NCBI GenBank assembly: GCA_016200895.1
Contig: JACQDX010000081.1
Span: forward strand, 1 to 44,169
Reading direction: 5' to 3'
From: Burkholderiales bacterium
GTDB lineage: Bacteria > Pseudomonadota > Gammaproteobacteria > Burkholderiales > Burkholderiaceae_D
Length of the DNA: 44,169 nt
A model generated the notes under the pieces. It did not search any database. It was not told the origin of the DNA and was given only the letters and a program-made list of their open reading frames with translations. Made by a program: the position numbers and the translations under genes. Shown one piece after another: positions 1-7,146 of the stretch. The stretch's first letter is position 1. Each line of letters begins with the position of its first letter.

Positions 1-279
1 CTGGTCACCATGCGGGTGCAATTTACCGAGTACGTCACCGACCACGGCAGCAGATTTACGTGGCTTGGCGGCAGAGTTCAGGCCCAGCTCATTCATCGCA
101 TACAGGATGCGGCGCTGCACCGGCTTTTGACCATCGCAGACATCGGGCAGGGCGCGGCCTTTGACGACCGAGATGGCGTAATCGAGATAGGCGCGTTCAG
201 CAAAGGTCGCCAGGGTCAGGGTTTCACCATCGCCCGGTGGCGGTGGGGTTTGATCAAATAAGTTCGCTTGTTCGCTCAT
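1..279 (-). CDS. parC: DNA topoisomerase IV subunit A, N-terminal part (cut by window edge)
   Basis: Reverse-strand translation from an ATG at 279 reads without interruption for 93 codons to the window edge and runs [10 protein letters not shown]..., then [20 protein letters not shown] and ends GKLHPHGDQ. This is the start of the type IIA topoisomerase A subunit, which with ParE forms the A2B2 enzyme that decatenates daughter chromosomes. The arginine-rich DNA-gate helix and the catalytic tyrosine lie beyond the edge. It follows parE on the same strand after a 178-bp gap, so the two may be co-transcribed. ParC is preferred over GyrA because it sits beside parE. The residue after HPHGD (Ser80 in E. 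coli ParC, part of the quinolone-resistance-determining region) is Gln here. Confidence 0.93.
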   Translation of the reverse strand, partial: MSEQANLFDQTPPPPGDGETLTLATFAERAYLDYAISVVKGRALPDVCDGQKPVQRRILYAMNELGLNSAAKPRKSAAVVGDVLGKLHPHGDQ

Positions 280-326
280 GATTCTTTTTCGTATTTTTGA
301 TGCTGTTATATTCCATATAGCTGTTC

Positions 327-458
327 AGAAGTCGCTGAGTAAGCGTAGCGAGCGGCGTTAGTTTGACGTATTTGCAACCCGGAAGCGCAGTCGTACGAAC
401 GTACGGCGAGCATCGCAGGCTCAAAATCACGTCGCGCTTAGCTTAATCAGCGGCTTCT
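327..458. repeat. long imperfect inverted repeat between parE and parC
   Basis: The arms AGAAGTCGCTGAGTAAGC (327-344) and GCTTAATCAGCGGCTTCT (441-458) are reverse complements at 16 of 18 positions, and weaker complementarity continues inward. The centre holds the palindrome CGTACGAACGTACG (392-405). The whole could fold as one extended hairpin of about 130 nt. The right arm touches the parE stop codon. It looks like a dispersed palindromic repeat or MITE rather than a classical terminator, because no T-run follows. Element identity is inferred; a genome-wide search for copies would decide. Confidence 0.55.
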
Positions 459-2449
459 TAGATGTCGGCTTCAACTGCATTGCCATGTTCTTCTATCCAG
501 GCACGGCGGGCGGCGGCTTCGCCTTTGCCCATCAGCATGTTGAAACGGCCTTCAGAGAAGGCCTGGTCAAACTCACCTAGCGAAACTGGCAGCAGACGAC
601 GTGTGTCCGGGTTCATGGTGGTTTCCCATAACTGGCCGGCATTCATTTCACCCAGACCCTTGAAGCGGGAAATCGCCCATGCGCCATCCTTGACACCATC
701 CTTGCGCAATTTATCTTCGATGGCGATGAGTTCACCTGCATCCAGTGCATAAATCTTCTGTGCTGGTTTTTTGCCACGTGCAGGTGCGTCAACGCGGAAC
801 AGCGGCGGGCGTGCCACGCAGATATGGCCACGTGAAATCAGTTGCGGGAAGTGGCGGAAGAACAGCGTCAACAGCAATACCTGGATGTGTGAACCATCAA
901 CGTCAGCATCAGAGAGTATGCAAATTTTGCCATAACGCAGATTGGTAAAATCAACGATCTCATTCATGCCATGTGGATCTACCCCGATGGCAACGGCGAT
1001 ATCATGAATCTCGTTATTGGCGAACAGACGGTCGCGTTCTGCTTCCCATGAGTTCAACACCTTGCCGCGCAGTGGCAAAATCGCCTGGAACTCTTTGTCG
1101 CGGCCCATCTTGGCAGAACCACCGGCAGAATCACCCTCGACCAGGAAGATTTCATTGCGGGCAATGTCATTTGATTCGCAATCTGTCAGCTTGCCTGGCA
1201 AGACGGCCACGCCAGAAGACTTTTTCTTTTCCACTTTTTGCGCAGAGCGCAGGCGCGATTGCGCTTGCTTGATGACCAGTTCGGCCAGTTTCTTGCCGTA
1301 TTCAACATGTGAATTCAGCCACAGTTCCAGTGGTGGCTTGGTAAAGGATGACACCAGGCGTACTGCATCGCGGGAATTCAGCCTTTCCTTGATCTGGCCC
1401 TGGAATTGCGGGTCCAGTACCTTGGCTGACAAGACGAAGGATACGCGGGCAAATACGTCTTCTGGCAGCAGTTTGACGCCTTTCGGTAGCAGCGAGTGCA
1501 TCTCTGCAAAACTCTTCACCGCACCAAACAGGCCTTCACGCAAGCCGGATTCATGCGTGCCACCAGCAGGAGTAGGGATGAGGTTGACATAAGATTCGCG
1601 GACGACATTACCTTCTTCAGTCCATGCAACTACCCAGGATGCGCCTTCGCCTTCGGCAAAGCCGTCATTGTCTGAATTGGCAAATTGCTCGCCTTCAAAC
1701 AGCGGGATCAAAGGCTCGCCATGCGAAGACTGGGCTAAAGCTTCAGTCAGATAGCCGCGCAGACCCTGATCATATTGCCAGGTCTGGCTTTCACCGGTTT
1801 TGGCATTGGCCAGTGTGACTTTGACGCCCGGCAGCAACACTGCCTTGGAGCGCAACAGGCGCTGTAATTCGCTTTGCGGGATATTTGCGCTGTCAAAATA
1901 CTTGGCATCTGGCCAAATGGTGACGCGCGTACCGCTTTTCTTATCGCCGCGCGCCAATGTCTGGCTGCGTAGCGGTTCTATGACATCGCCATGGGCAAAA
2001 GTCAGTTGATGCAGACCCGCTTCGCGCCATACCGTGATTTCCAGACGTTTGGACAGGGCATTGGTGACAGAAACACCCACACCATGCAAACCGCCAGAGA
2101 AGGCGTAGGCACCACCGGAACCTTTGTCAAATTTGCCGCCCGCGTGCAAACGGGTAAACACGATTTCTACAGTCGGTACACCTTCTTCAGGATGTAAACC
2201 GACTGGAATACCACGGCCATCATCTTCTACACTGATACTGGTATCAGCATTGATGGTCACGAGGATGTTTTTGCAATGCCCCCCAAGCGCCTCATCAGAG
2301 GCATTGTCAATAACCTCTTGTATGATATGCAGGGGGTTTTCGGTGCGGGTATACATCCCCGGTCTTTGTTTGACCGGCTCCAGGCCTTTGAGTACTCGGA
2401 TGGATGATTCGCTATAGTCTGACGGAGAAGTATTTTTTTTAGTGGCCAT
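458..2449 (-). CDS. parE: DNA topoisomerase IV subunit B
   Basis: 663 residues, the usual length for ParE in proteobacteria. An N-terminal GHKL ATPase domain shows VIDNASDEALGG, DDGRGIP and the glycine-rich lid GGLHGVGVSVTNALS. The transducer domain follows in the middle. The TOPRIM domain carries EGDSAGGSAKMGRD, PLRGKVLN and the metal-binding DADVDGSH. It supplies ATP hydrolysis and the TOPRIM metals for strand passage by topoisomerase IV, which unlinks replicated chromosomes in the cytoplasm. The start MATKKNTSPSDY at 2449 is the first Met and precedes the conserved IRVLKGLEPVKQRPGMY. parC lies downstream on the same strand. The length, lacking the insert of about 170 residues found in many proteobacterial GyrB proteins, and the ParC neighbour favour ParE over GyrB. 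Confidence 0.97.
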   Translation of the reverse strand: MATKKNTSPSDYSESSIRVLKGLEPVKQRPGMYTRTENPLHIIQEVIDNASDEALGGHCKNILVTINADTSISVEDDGRGIPVGLHPEEGVPTVEIVFTRLHAGGKFDKGSGGAYAFSGGLHGVGVSVTNALSKRLEITVWREAGLHQLTFAHGDVIEPLRSQTLARGDKKSGTRVTIWPDAKYFDSANIPQSELQRLLRSKAVLLPGVKVTLANAKTGESQTWQYDQGLRGYLTEALAQSSHGEPLIPLFEGEQFANSDNDGFAEGEGASWVVAWTEEGNVVRESYVNLIPTPAGGTHESGLREGLFGAVKSFAEMHSLLPKGVKLLPEDVFARVSFVLSAKVLDPQFQGQIKERLNSRDAVRLVSSFTKPPLELWLNSHVEYGKKLAELVIKQAQSRLRSAQKVEKKKSSGVAVLPGKLTDCESNDIARNEIFLVEGDSAGGSAKMGRDKEFQAILPLRGKVLNSWEAERDRLFANNEIHDIAVAIGVDPHGMNEIVDFTNLRYGKICILSDADVDGSHIQVLLLTLFFRHFPQLISRGHICVARPPLFRVDAPARGKKPAQKIYALDAGELIAIEDKLRKDGVKDGAWAISRFKGLGEMNAGQLWETTMNPDTRRLLPVSLGEFDQAFSEGRFNMLMGKGEAAARRAWIEEHGNAVEADI

Positions 2450-2533
2450 GCGAATGAAAATCTGTTGTTTTGGTTAATTTTTTGATGATGTTTTGCAATT
2501 TTTTTGCGAGACTGGCAGAATTAAGCTGTATTC

Positions 2534-2580
2534 TTGCAGCGTTTTTGCAGCTATTGTAGCTGCAATGATCGAAGCTGCAA
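2534..2580. promoter_or_regulatory. cluster of TTGCAGC / GCTGCAA boxes upstream of the receiver-like gene
   Basis: TTGCAGC occurs at 2534-2540 and 2545-2551, and its reverse complement at 2559-2565 and 2574-2580. The two central copies form a perfect 9-bp-arm palindrome (2545-2553 and 2557-2565, 3-bp loop). The cluster lies in the 150-bp divergent gap between parE and the gene starting at 2600, ending 19 bp before that start codon. It reads as a possible operator or RNA hairpin; function is not established. Confidence 0.4.
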
Positions 2581-2599
2581 TGTGTAAGATGGAAAAACG

Positions 2600-3427
2600 A
2601 TGCCAACAAAAACTCCAACGATCGCGATCCGACTGCTTGGATTTTCTTCAAAAGAGGAAGAAACCTTCTCAACCGTTCTTGCTGTTCTCCGCGAGAAGGG
2701 TTATCGCTATCTGGTTTTAAAAACCGGTAGTTTACAAGATCCTGACATTCATATTGTCAACGCAGAAGATTTAAAAGCACTTGCGACCCTTTCTGACTTG
2801 AACCTCGGTGGGGCGCAGCCAGTATTGCTCATAGGTAAGACGGATGTCAATTTACATTATCAGTCCATGCCGCGCCCAATACGCTGGCGCAAGCTGTTTG
2901 ATGTACTGGACGAATTAATCGACCGCCGCCAGCTCTTGCTGACCACGTTAAGCGCCTTTGGTGAAGTGGCCGTGCCAGAGCGCCGTCGTCGCGAACGCCT
3001 GGATCTTGACCTGACCGACCCCAGCGAATATCAAAAGATGCGCAGGCCCAGCGTGCCCAAGGGCGGTATCATGATTGTGGACAAGGACATACGTTTTCGC
3101 GAATATGTTGCCATGATCATGGATAAATATGGCATTACCGTGACACTGGCAACGGATGAGCGTAGCGCCCTGATGCTGGACAAAAATAATCGCCATGCCA
3201 TGACGATGATTAACTCGTCTACGCCGGATATTGACCCCTATCGCCTCTGTGCCGAGTTGAAAAAGCAAAATACAGACCGCAGGACGACAGTGATCTTTTT
3301 GGTGGACAAGAGCTTTAATTATAAAGTTGTAAATGCACAACAGGCGGGATGCGAGGGCTTTTTGACCAAGCCTTTGTCCAGGAAGCAGGTTTTGTCGACG
3401 ATACAGAAGTTCTTGCAGTTGCGGTGA
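2600..3427 (+). CDS. response-regulator-like protein with degenerate receiver domain(s)
   Basis: 275 residues. Residues 156-275 follow a receiver (REC) pattern: IMIVDKD for beta-1 and the acidic pair (Asp161, Asp163), GFLTKPL near the C-terminus with the conserved Lys257-Pro258. Where the phosphorylatable Asp belongs, MTMINSSTPDIDPY has Asn205, and the conserved Thr/Ser after beta-4 is Val235. Residues 1-110 show a similar beta/alpha rhythm ending in the RPIRW stretch, and may be a second, even more diverged receiver-like domain. A basic linker (PERRRRERL) joins the halves. No DNA-binding or enzymatic output domain is visible. It is probably a phosphorylation-independent protein-interaction module; the partner is unknown. 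The start at 2600 has weak ribosome-binding signal (GATGGAAAAACG). Confidence 0.8.
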   Translation: MPTKTPTIAIRLLGFSSKEEETFSTVLAVLREKGYRYLVLKTGSLQDPDIHIVNAEDLKALATLSDLNLGGAQPVLLIGKTDVNLHYQSMPRPIRWRKLFDVLDELIDRRQLLLTTLSAFGEVAVPERRRRERLDLDLTDPSEYQKMRRPSVPKGGIMIVDKDIRFREYVAMIMDKYGITVTLATDERSALMLDKNNRHAMTMINSSTPDIDPYRLCAELKKQNTDRRTTVIFLVDKSFNYKVVNAQQAGCEGFLTKPLSRKQVLSTIQKFLQLR

Positions 3428-3484
3428 AAGTAGTGCAAGACATATCGTTGTCTATTGTTTCAACCCCATATCGATGAGGTGATG

Positions 3485-3526
3485 AAAACAAGCTTTGCCT
3501 GCTCGGCCTGGCAAGGCTTGTTTTTT
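3485..3526. terminator. bidirectional terminator between convergent genes
   Basis: A 15-bp stem (3485-3499 paired with 3510-3524, one non-Watson-Crick position) is flanked by an A-run on the left and six T on the right. It lies between the stop of the plus-strand receiver-like gene and the stop of the minus-strand VWA gene and can serve both. Confidence 0.85.
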
Positions 3527-3534
3527 GGCTGTCC

Positions 3535-4704
3535 TCACTTACTCAACAACCGCATCCCCCGCTCCAGCCCCTCTATCGTCACCGGAAACATGCGATTACT
3601 CATAATCTGCTTGATGACAGATATCGACTGCCGGTATTGCCATAGCCCTTCAGGTTCAGGGTTAAGCCAAATGTATTTGGGGAAGGCAGACGTAAAGCGT
3701 TGCAGCCAGGTCGCCCCGGCTTCTTCATTGTTGTATTCGACAGAGCCACCAGCCTGCAGGATTTCATACGGGCTCATGGTAGCATCGCCGACGAAGATGA
3801 CCTTGGTGTCAGGCGTGTATTTGCGCAAGACATCCCAGGTCGGGAATTTTTCTGCGTGGCGGCGACGGTTGTTTTTCCACAGGTAGTCGTAGACGCAGTT
3901 GTGGAAATAAAAGAATTCCATGTTCTTGAATTCTGTCTTGGCAGCGGAAAATAATTCTTCAGTCTTGGCGATATGGTCGTCCATGGTGCCGCCCACATCC
4001 AGCAGCATGAGCACTTTGATGTTATTTTTACGCTCAGGTTGCATCTTGATATCGAGGTAACCGGCATTGTTTGCAGTGGCCTTGATGGTGGCATCGAGTG
4101 CCAATTCTTCTTCTGCACCATGACGTGCAAACTTGCGCAGACGACGCAGTGCGACCTTGATGTTACGGGTGCCAAGTTCTCGCTCAGCGTCATAGTCGCG
4201 GAAGGCGCGTGCCTCCCACACTTTGACGGCGCTGCGGCCACCGCCTTTGCCACCTATACGTATGCCTTCCGGGTTGGCGCCGCCATTGCCGAAGGGCGAT
4301 GTACCACCTGTACCTATCCATTTGCTACCGCCTTCGTGGCGTTCTTTTTGTTCTTTGAGCAATTCCTGCATCCTGTCCATCAGCTTGTCATAACCAAATT
4401 TCTCTATGGCGGCTTTTTGCTCGTCAGTCAAATCACGCTCAATGCGCTTCATAAGCCAGTCCAGCGGGATGTCAGGGCGCTTTTCAAAAATCGTGTCTAT
4501 ACCCTTGAAGTACAGGCCAAAGGCTTTGTCGAACTTGTCGTAATGCGCTTCATCCTTGACCATGATGGTGCGCGACAGGAAATAGAAATCGTCGACAGAC
4601 ATGCTGATCAAGCCTTTTTCCATGGCTTCCAGCAGCATCAGGAATTCCTTGATGGATACCGGGATCTTGGCGTCTTTCAGGGTAAAGAAAAAATCGATCA
4701 GCAC
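3535..4704 (-). CDS. VWA domain protein, CoxE-like
   Basis: 389 residues, no signal peptide, so cytoplasmic. The N-terminal third (LIDFFFTLKDAKIPVSIKEF) is the conserved helical region typical of CoxE-like VWA proteins; the C-terminal half is a von Willebrand factor A fold. The metal-ion-dependent adhesion motif is diverged: LLDVGGTM in place of DxSxS, with Asp kept in VIFVGDATM. A Gly-rich loop (WIGTGGTSPFGNGG) separates the halves. The start is GTG at 4704 with GGAG eight bases upstream; no in-frame ATG fits. Family members usually pair with a MoxR-type AAA+ ATPase encoded directly upstream; here a MITE-like hairpin and an acetyltransferase gene lie there instead. Cellular target unknown. 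Confidence 0.85.
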   Translation of the reverse strand: MLIDFFFTLKDAKIPVSIKEFLMLLEAMEKGLISMSVDDFYFLSRTIMVKDEAHYDKFDKAFGLYFKGIDTIFEKRPDIPLDWLMKRIERDLTDEQKAAIEKFGYDKLMDRMQELLKEQKERHEGGSKWIGTGGTSPFGNGGANPEGIRIGGKGGGRSAVKVWEARAFRDYDAERELGTRNIKVALRRLRKFARHGAEEELALDATIKATANNAGYLDIKMQPERKNNIKVLMLLDVGGTMDDHIAKTEELFSAAKTEFKNMEFFYFHNCVYDYLWKNNRRRHAEKFPTWDVLRKYTPDTKVIFVGDATMSPYEILQAGGSVEYNNEEAGATWLQRFTSAFPKYIWLNPEPEGLWQYRQSISVIKQIMSNRMFPVTIEGLERGMRLLSK

Positions 4705-4739
4705 TTGTCATTCTCCGTATTTATAACTCTTGCTTTTAT

Positions 4740-4840
4740 AGGACTTACGCAAAACCGCCCCAACTGCGTTGAAGCTCCTAGCCGTACTAAAGTACTGTCT
4801 TCGTCGCTCTGCCTTGCTGGGACAATTTTGCGTAAGTCCT
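4740..4840. mobile_element. MITE-like hairpin element, 101 bp
   Basis: Perfect 15-bp terminal inverted repeats, AGGACTTACGCAAAA (4740-4754) and TTTTGCGTAAGTCCT (4826-4840), enclose a core that is itself partly self-complementary around GTACTAAAGTAC. TTTTAT occurs directly left of the element and one base beyond its right end, a possible target duplication. There is no coding capacity. Short size, perfect termini and lack of genes fit a non-autonomous miniature element or dispersed palindromic repeat. The mobilising transposase is not in the window. Confidence 0.6.
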
Positions 4841-4852
4841 GTTTTATTTACT

Positions 4853-5449
4853 TTATTGCGTTTCGTATTTGGTCTGCATATATTGCAAATTCTTTTTCAC
4901 ACCCGCCCATTCAGAATTCAGGATGCTGTATACCACCGTATCACGGATGCGGCCATCAGGCAAAATCATGTGATTGCGCAAGACAGCATCGCGCTTGGCC
5001 CCCAGTCGTTCTATCGCTGCCTGTGAGCGGCGGTTGAACCAGTCCGTGCGAAACTCGACAGCTATACAGCCAAATTCTTCAAAGGCATGACCTAGTAAGA
5101 GCAGCTTGCATTCGGTGTTCACCGGGCTGCGCTGCACCCGTTGCGCGTACCAGGTGTAGCCTATCTCCAGACGTTTGTTATTGATATCCATATTACAGTA
5201 TCTGCTGGCACCGACTATCTGGCCAGTCGCATTTTCCCGGACGATAAAGGGCAGGGCTTTTTGCTGCTGTTGCATTTCCAGGGCGATGTTGAGCCAGTTC
5301 TGGGTATTCTCACGGGAGGGGACTGAGGTAAAAAACAGTTTCCACAGTTCGCCATCGGCAGCTGCTGCCTGGATATCCGTCAGGTGGTGTTGCTCCAGTG
5401 GTTCCAGAGTGACGTATTTCCCTTTTAAAGTAATAGCTTTGCAGTGCAT
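4853..5449 (-). CDS. GNAT family N-acetyltransferase, RimJ/RimL type
   Basis: 198 residues from the ATG at 5449 (MHCKAITLKGKYVTLEPL), chosen because AAAGG stands six bases upstream; an ATG two codons earlier abuts the AAAGG and more upstream starts would only add an unconserved leader. The pattern is that of RimJ/RimL-like acetyltransferases: an N-terminal YVTLEPLEQHHLTD, a central beta strand before GYTWYAQRVQRSPVNTECKL, and a C-terminal FNRRSQAAIERLGAKRDAVL with the conserved N..S..A...GA signature. It would transfer acetyl from acetyl-CoA to an amino group. The substrate cannot be told from the sequence: either protein N-terminal Ala/Ser or a small molecule. Confidence 0.88.
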   Translation of the reverse strand: MHCKAITLKGKYVTLEPLEQHHLTDIQAAAADGELWKLFFTSVPSRENTQNWLNIALEMQQQQKALPFIVRENATGQIVGASRYCNMDINNKRLEIGYTWYAQRVQRSPVNTECKLLLLGHAFEEFGCIAVEFRTDWFNRRSQAAIERLGAKRDAVLRNHMILPDGRIRDTVVYSILNSEWAGVKKNLQYMQTKYETQ

Positions 5450-5758
5450 GTTCATCCTTTTGATAGTGGTGGCGGCAGAGAAATGGCATTGATAGTAAAA
5501 TCTGAATGATGCTTGGCAGTGCTTAGTTTTGCATCCCCACATCCAAGCGCATAGATACAGTCGTGCAGATTTTGAGCATGACAGTTGCGTAAATTTCGCT
5601 GGAACAGCGGAAATATGCCCGTGTGTTGCAAGATTCGACAGGAATGCTTGCTAACAAAAATAAATCCAGTTATACTGCAAAGCTGTATAGAATTTTGCGG
5701 CGTGGCATTTAAATCAAATGTTTTGAGCTCGTCGCTTTGACCACGTTTAGGAAATCTC
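5450..5758 (+). promoter_or_regulatory. rpsT upstream region with sigma70-type promoter
   Basis: TTGCTA (5648-5653), a 17-bp spacer and TATACT (5671-5676) make a good sigma70 promoter, giving an rpsT leader of roughly 75 nt. A second AT-rich stretch (TATAGAAT near 5685) could be a minor start. The rest of this 309-bp gap, which also holds the promoter of the minus-strand acetyltransferase, shows no convincing gene. Confidence 0.65.
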
Positions 5759-6022
5759 ATGGCAAATACCGCACAAGCACGCAAACGTGCTCGTCAAGCA
5801 GTTAAACTGAATGCACACAACTCCAGCCAGCGCTCCACGCTGCGCACAGCGATCAAAGCTGTTCGTAAAGCGATCGAAGCTGGTGATAAAGCTGCTGCAG
5901 CAACAATTTTCCAAAGCTCCGTATCGGTTATCGACCGTATCGCTGACAAGAAAATCATTCATAAAAACAAGGCAGCTCGCCATAAGAGCCGTCTGGCATC
6001 CGCTTTGAAAGCATTGGCTTAA
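5759..6022 (+). CDS. rpsT: 30S ribosomal protein S20
   Basis: 87 residues, the normal length for S20. The N-terminus [21 protein letters not shown] and the [21 protein letters not shown] segment are the family hallmark, followed by the Lys/Arg-rich C-terminal helix [19 protein letters not shown]20 is a three-helix primary binder of 16S rRNA, stabilising the 5' and 3'-minor domains during small-subunit assembly. The start at 5759 has AGGAA seven bases upstream. It is monocistronic, with its own promoter and a strong terminator. Confidence 0.98.
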   Translation: MANTAQARKRARQAVKLNAHNSSQRSTLRTAIKAVRKAIEAGDKAAAATIFQSSVSVIDRIADKKIIHKNKAARHKSRLASALKALA

Positions 6023-6084
6023 TCTTTTAAGTCTGTTTTTAAAGCTGTAAAGTTGGCATTAATTTGCTGACTGCCTGAAGTGAA

Positions 6085-6114
6085 AAAAGCCGCAATTTAT
6101 TGCGGCTTTTGCTT
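6085..6114 (+). terminator. rpsT rho-independent terminator
   Basis: Perfect 11-bp stem AAAAGCCGCAA (6085-6095) with TTGCGGCTTTT (6100-6110), 4-base loop, ending in T-rich sequence. Confidence 0.9.
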
Positions 6115-6198
6115 TTATATTTTGCGATTACTTTGTTTGCGTCCGTCCGCGTATCTTTTGAATTCTTATTCAGGCAGTCAGCGCTTAATTTCAGACGC

Positions 6199-6226
6199 AA
6201 AAAAAGGCAGGGGGTTAGCCTGCCTT
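6199..6226 (-). terminator. terminator of the small exported protein gene
   Basis: On the minus strand AAGGCAGG pairs with CCTGCCTT (6219-6226 and 6204-6211) and is followed by a run of T's. It stands about 25 bp past the stop codon at 6252. Confidence 0.88.
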
Positions 6227-6251
6227 GCTTCTGTACTGAAAAATGACAGAA

Positions 6252-6455
6252 TTACATAGATGCAGAAGCGGATGCAGATGCTGCTTTAGCTTTTTTAGCT
6301 TTCTTTGCTTTTTTAGCTGGTTTGGATGCGTCTGTAGATGCGGCAGCAGCAGCGGAAGCGGCTGGAGCTGATGCTTTAGCTGAAGGAGCAGATGCTTGGG
6401 CGAAAGCAGTAGAAGCAAACAGACCTACGACCAGAGCGGCGATCAATTTTTTCAT
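6252..6455 (-). CDS. small exported Ala/Lys-rich protein
   Basis: 67 residues from the ATG at 6455 (MKKLIAALVVGLFASTAFA), supported by AAGGA seven bases upstream; an earlier in-frame ATG at 6470 overlaps that ribosome-binding site. A classic signal peptide ends at TAFA-QA. The mature part is low complexity: an Ala/Ser/Pro-rich stretch, a basic block KPAKKAKKAKKAKA and an Ala-Ser tail. Small basic alanine-rich exported proteins of this kind are frequent in Burkholderiales but no function can be assigned. It has its own terminator and an upstream 16-bp palindrome. Confidence 0.78.
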   Translation of the reverse strand: MKKLIAALVVGLFASTAFAQASAPSAKASAPAASAAAAASTDASKPAKKAKKAKKAKAASASASASM

Positions 6456-6487
6456 TTTGGTGTCCTTCATAAAGTATTGGTTAAGAG

Positions 6488-6503
6488 TGATTCAATTGAA
6501 TCA
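6488..6503. promoter_or_regulatory. 16-bp perfect palindrome upstream of the small exported protein gene
   Basis: TGATTCAATTGAATCA is perfectly self-complementary and lies 33 bp upstream of the start codon at 6455, inside the expected promoter or leader. It could be a dimeric repressor site. No regulator is identified. Confidence 0.4.
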
Positions 6504-6600
6504 AGGTAAATAACGCAGCCAGTGAATTGCGCGTTGACAGGAATTCTAATTAATTTATAACGTTTATGGATTTATTTCTGAATTTCTGTGCAAACATTGT

Positions 6601-7146
6601 TTAAATTTTAACTTCTTGCCATTCGCCGGGTAATAAAGGGTGGGTTTCCAGTGAAAAACCGCCTATGCTGATACGCACCAGGCGCAAAGTTGGCAAGCCA
6701 ACTGCTGCAGTCATGCGCCTGACCTGGCGATTTTTCCCTTCAGATAAAGTCAGACACAGCCAACTGGTTGGTATGCTTGCCCGTTCACGTACCGGCGGAT
6801 CGCGTGACCATAACCATTCAGGTGGGTGTATATGCCTGGCGATGCAGGGTTGGGTCACAAAATCACCAAGGTTCAGAGGCTGGCGTAGTTTTTCCAAGGC
6901 TTCGCTGGTGGGTATGCCTTCGACCTGCACCAAGTATGTCTTGGCTTGTTTATGGTCAGGGTGGCTGATGCGGTTTTGTAATTGACCGTCATCAGTCAGT
7001 AATATCAGCCCCTCACTATCTGCATCAAGCCGGCCTGCCGGATAAATGTGAGGGATATTGAGATAGTCAGCCAGGGTAGGGCGGCTGGGGTGTGCCGAAA
7101 ACTGGCACATCACATTAAATGGTTTGTTGAGTAAAATCAGTTTCAT
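6601..7146 (-). CDS. rluE: 23S rRNA pseudouridine synthase, RluE type
   Basis: 181 residues from the ATG at 7146 (MKLILLNKPFNVMCQF). The enzyme family of RsuA/RluB/E/F is shown by the opening LLNKPFNV, the catalytic loop AGRLDADSEGLILLTDDG with Asp41 as the expected nucleophile, and KNRQVRRMTAAVGLPTLRLVR near the C-terminus. It lacks the N-terminal S4 domain of RsuA/RluB, as RluE does, and the length fits. RluE isomerises U2457 of 23S rRNA (E. coli numbering); that site is inferred from the family. Upstream in-frame starts add an unconserved 23 residues. No clear Shine-Dalgarno sequence precedes the start. Confidence 0.88.
   Translation of the reverse strand: MKLILLNKPFNVMCQFSAHPSRPTLADYLNIPHIYPAGRLDADSEGLILLTDDGQLQNRISHPDHKQAKTYLVQVEGIPTSEALEKLRQPLNLGDFVTQPCIARHIHPPEWLWSRDPPVRERASIPTSWLCLTLSEGKNRQVRRMTAAVGLPTLRLVRISIGGFSLETHPLLPGEWQEVKI

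Noticed and set aside
3973..5037. 354-codon plus-strand frame across the VWA gene, the hairpin element and the acetyltransferase gene
   Set aside because: It runs antisense to two well-supported genes and through the inverted-repeat element; the translation resembles no protein family.
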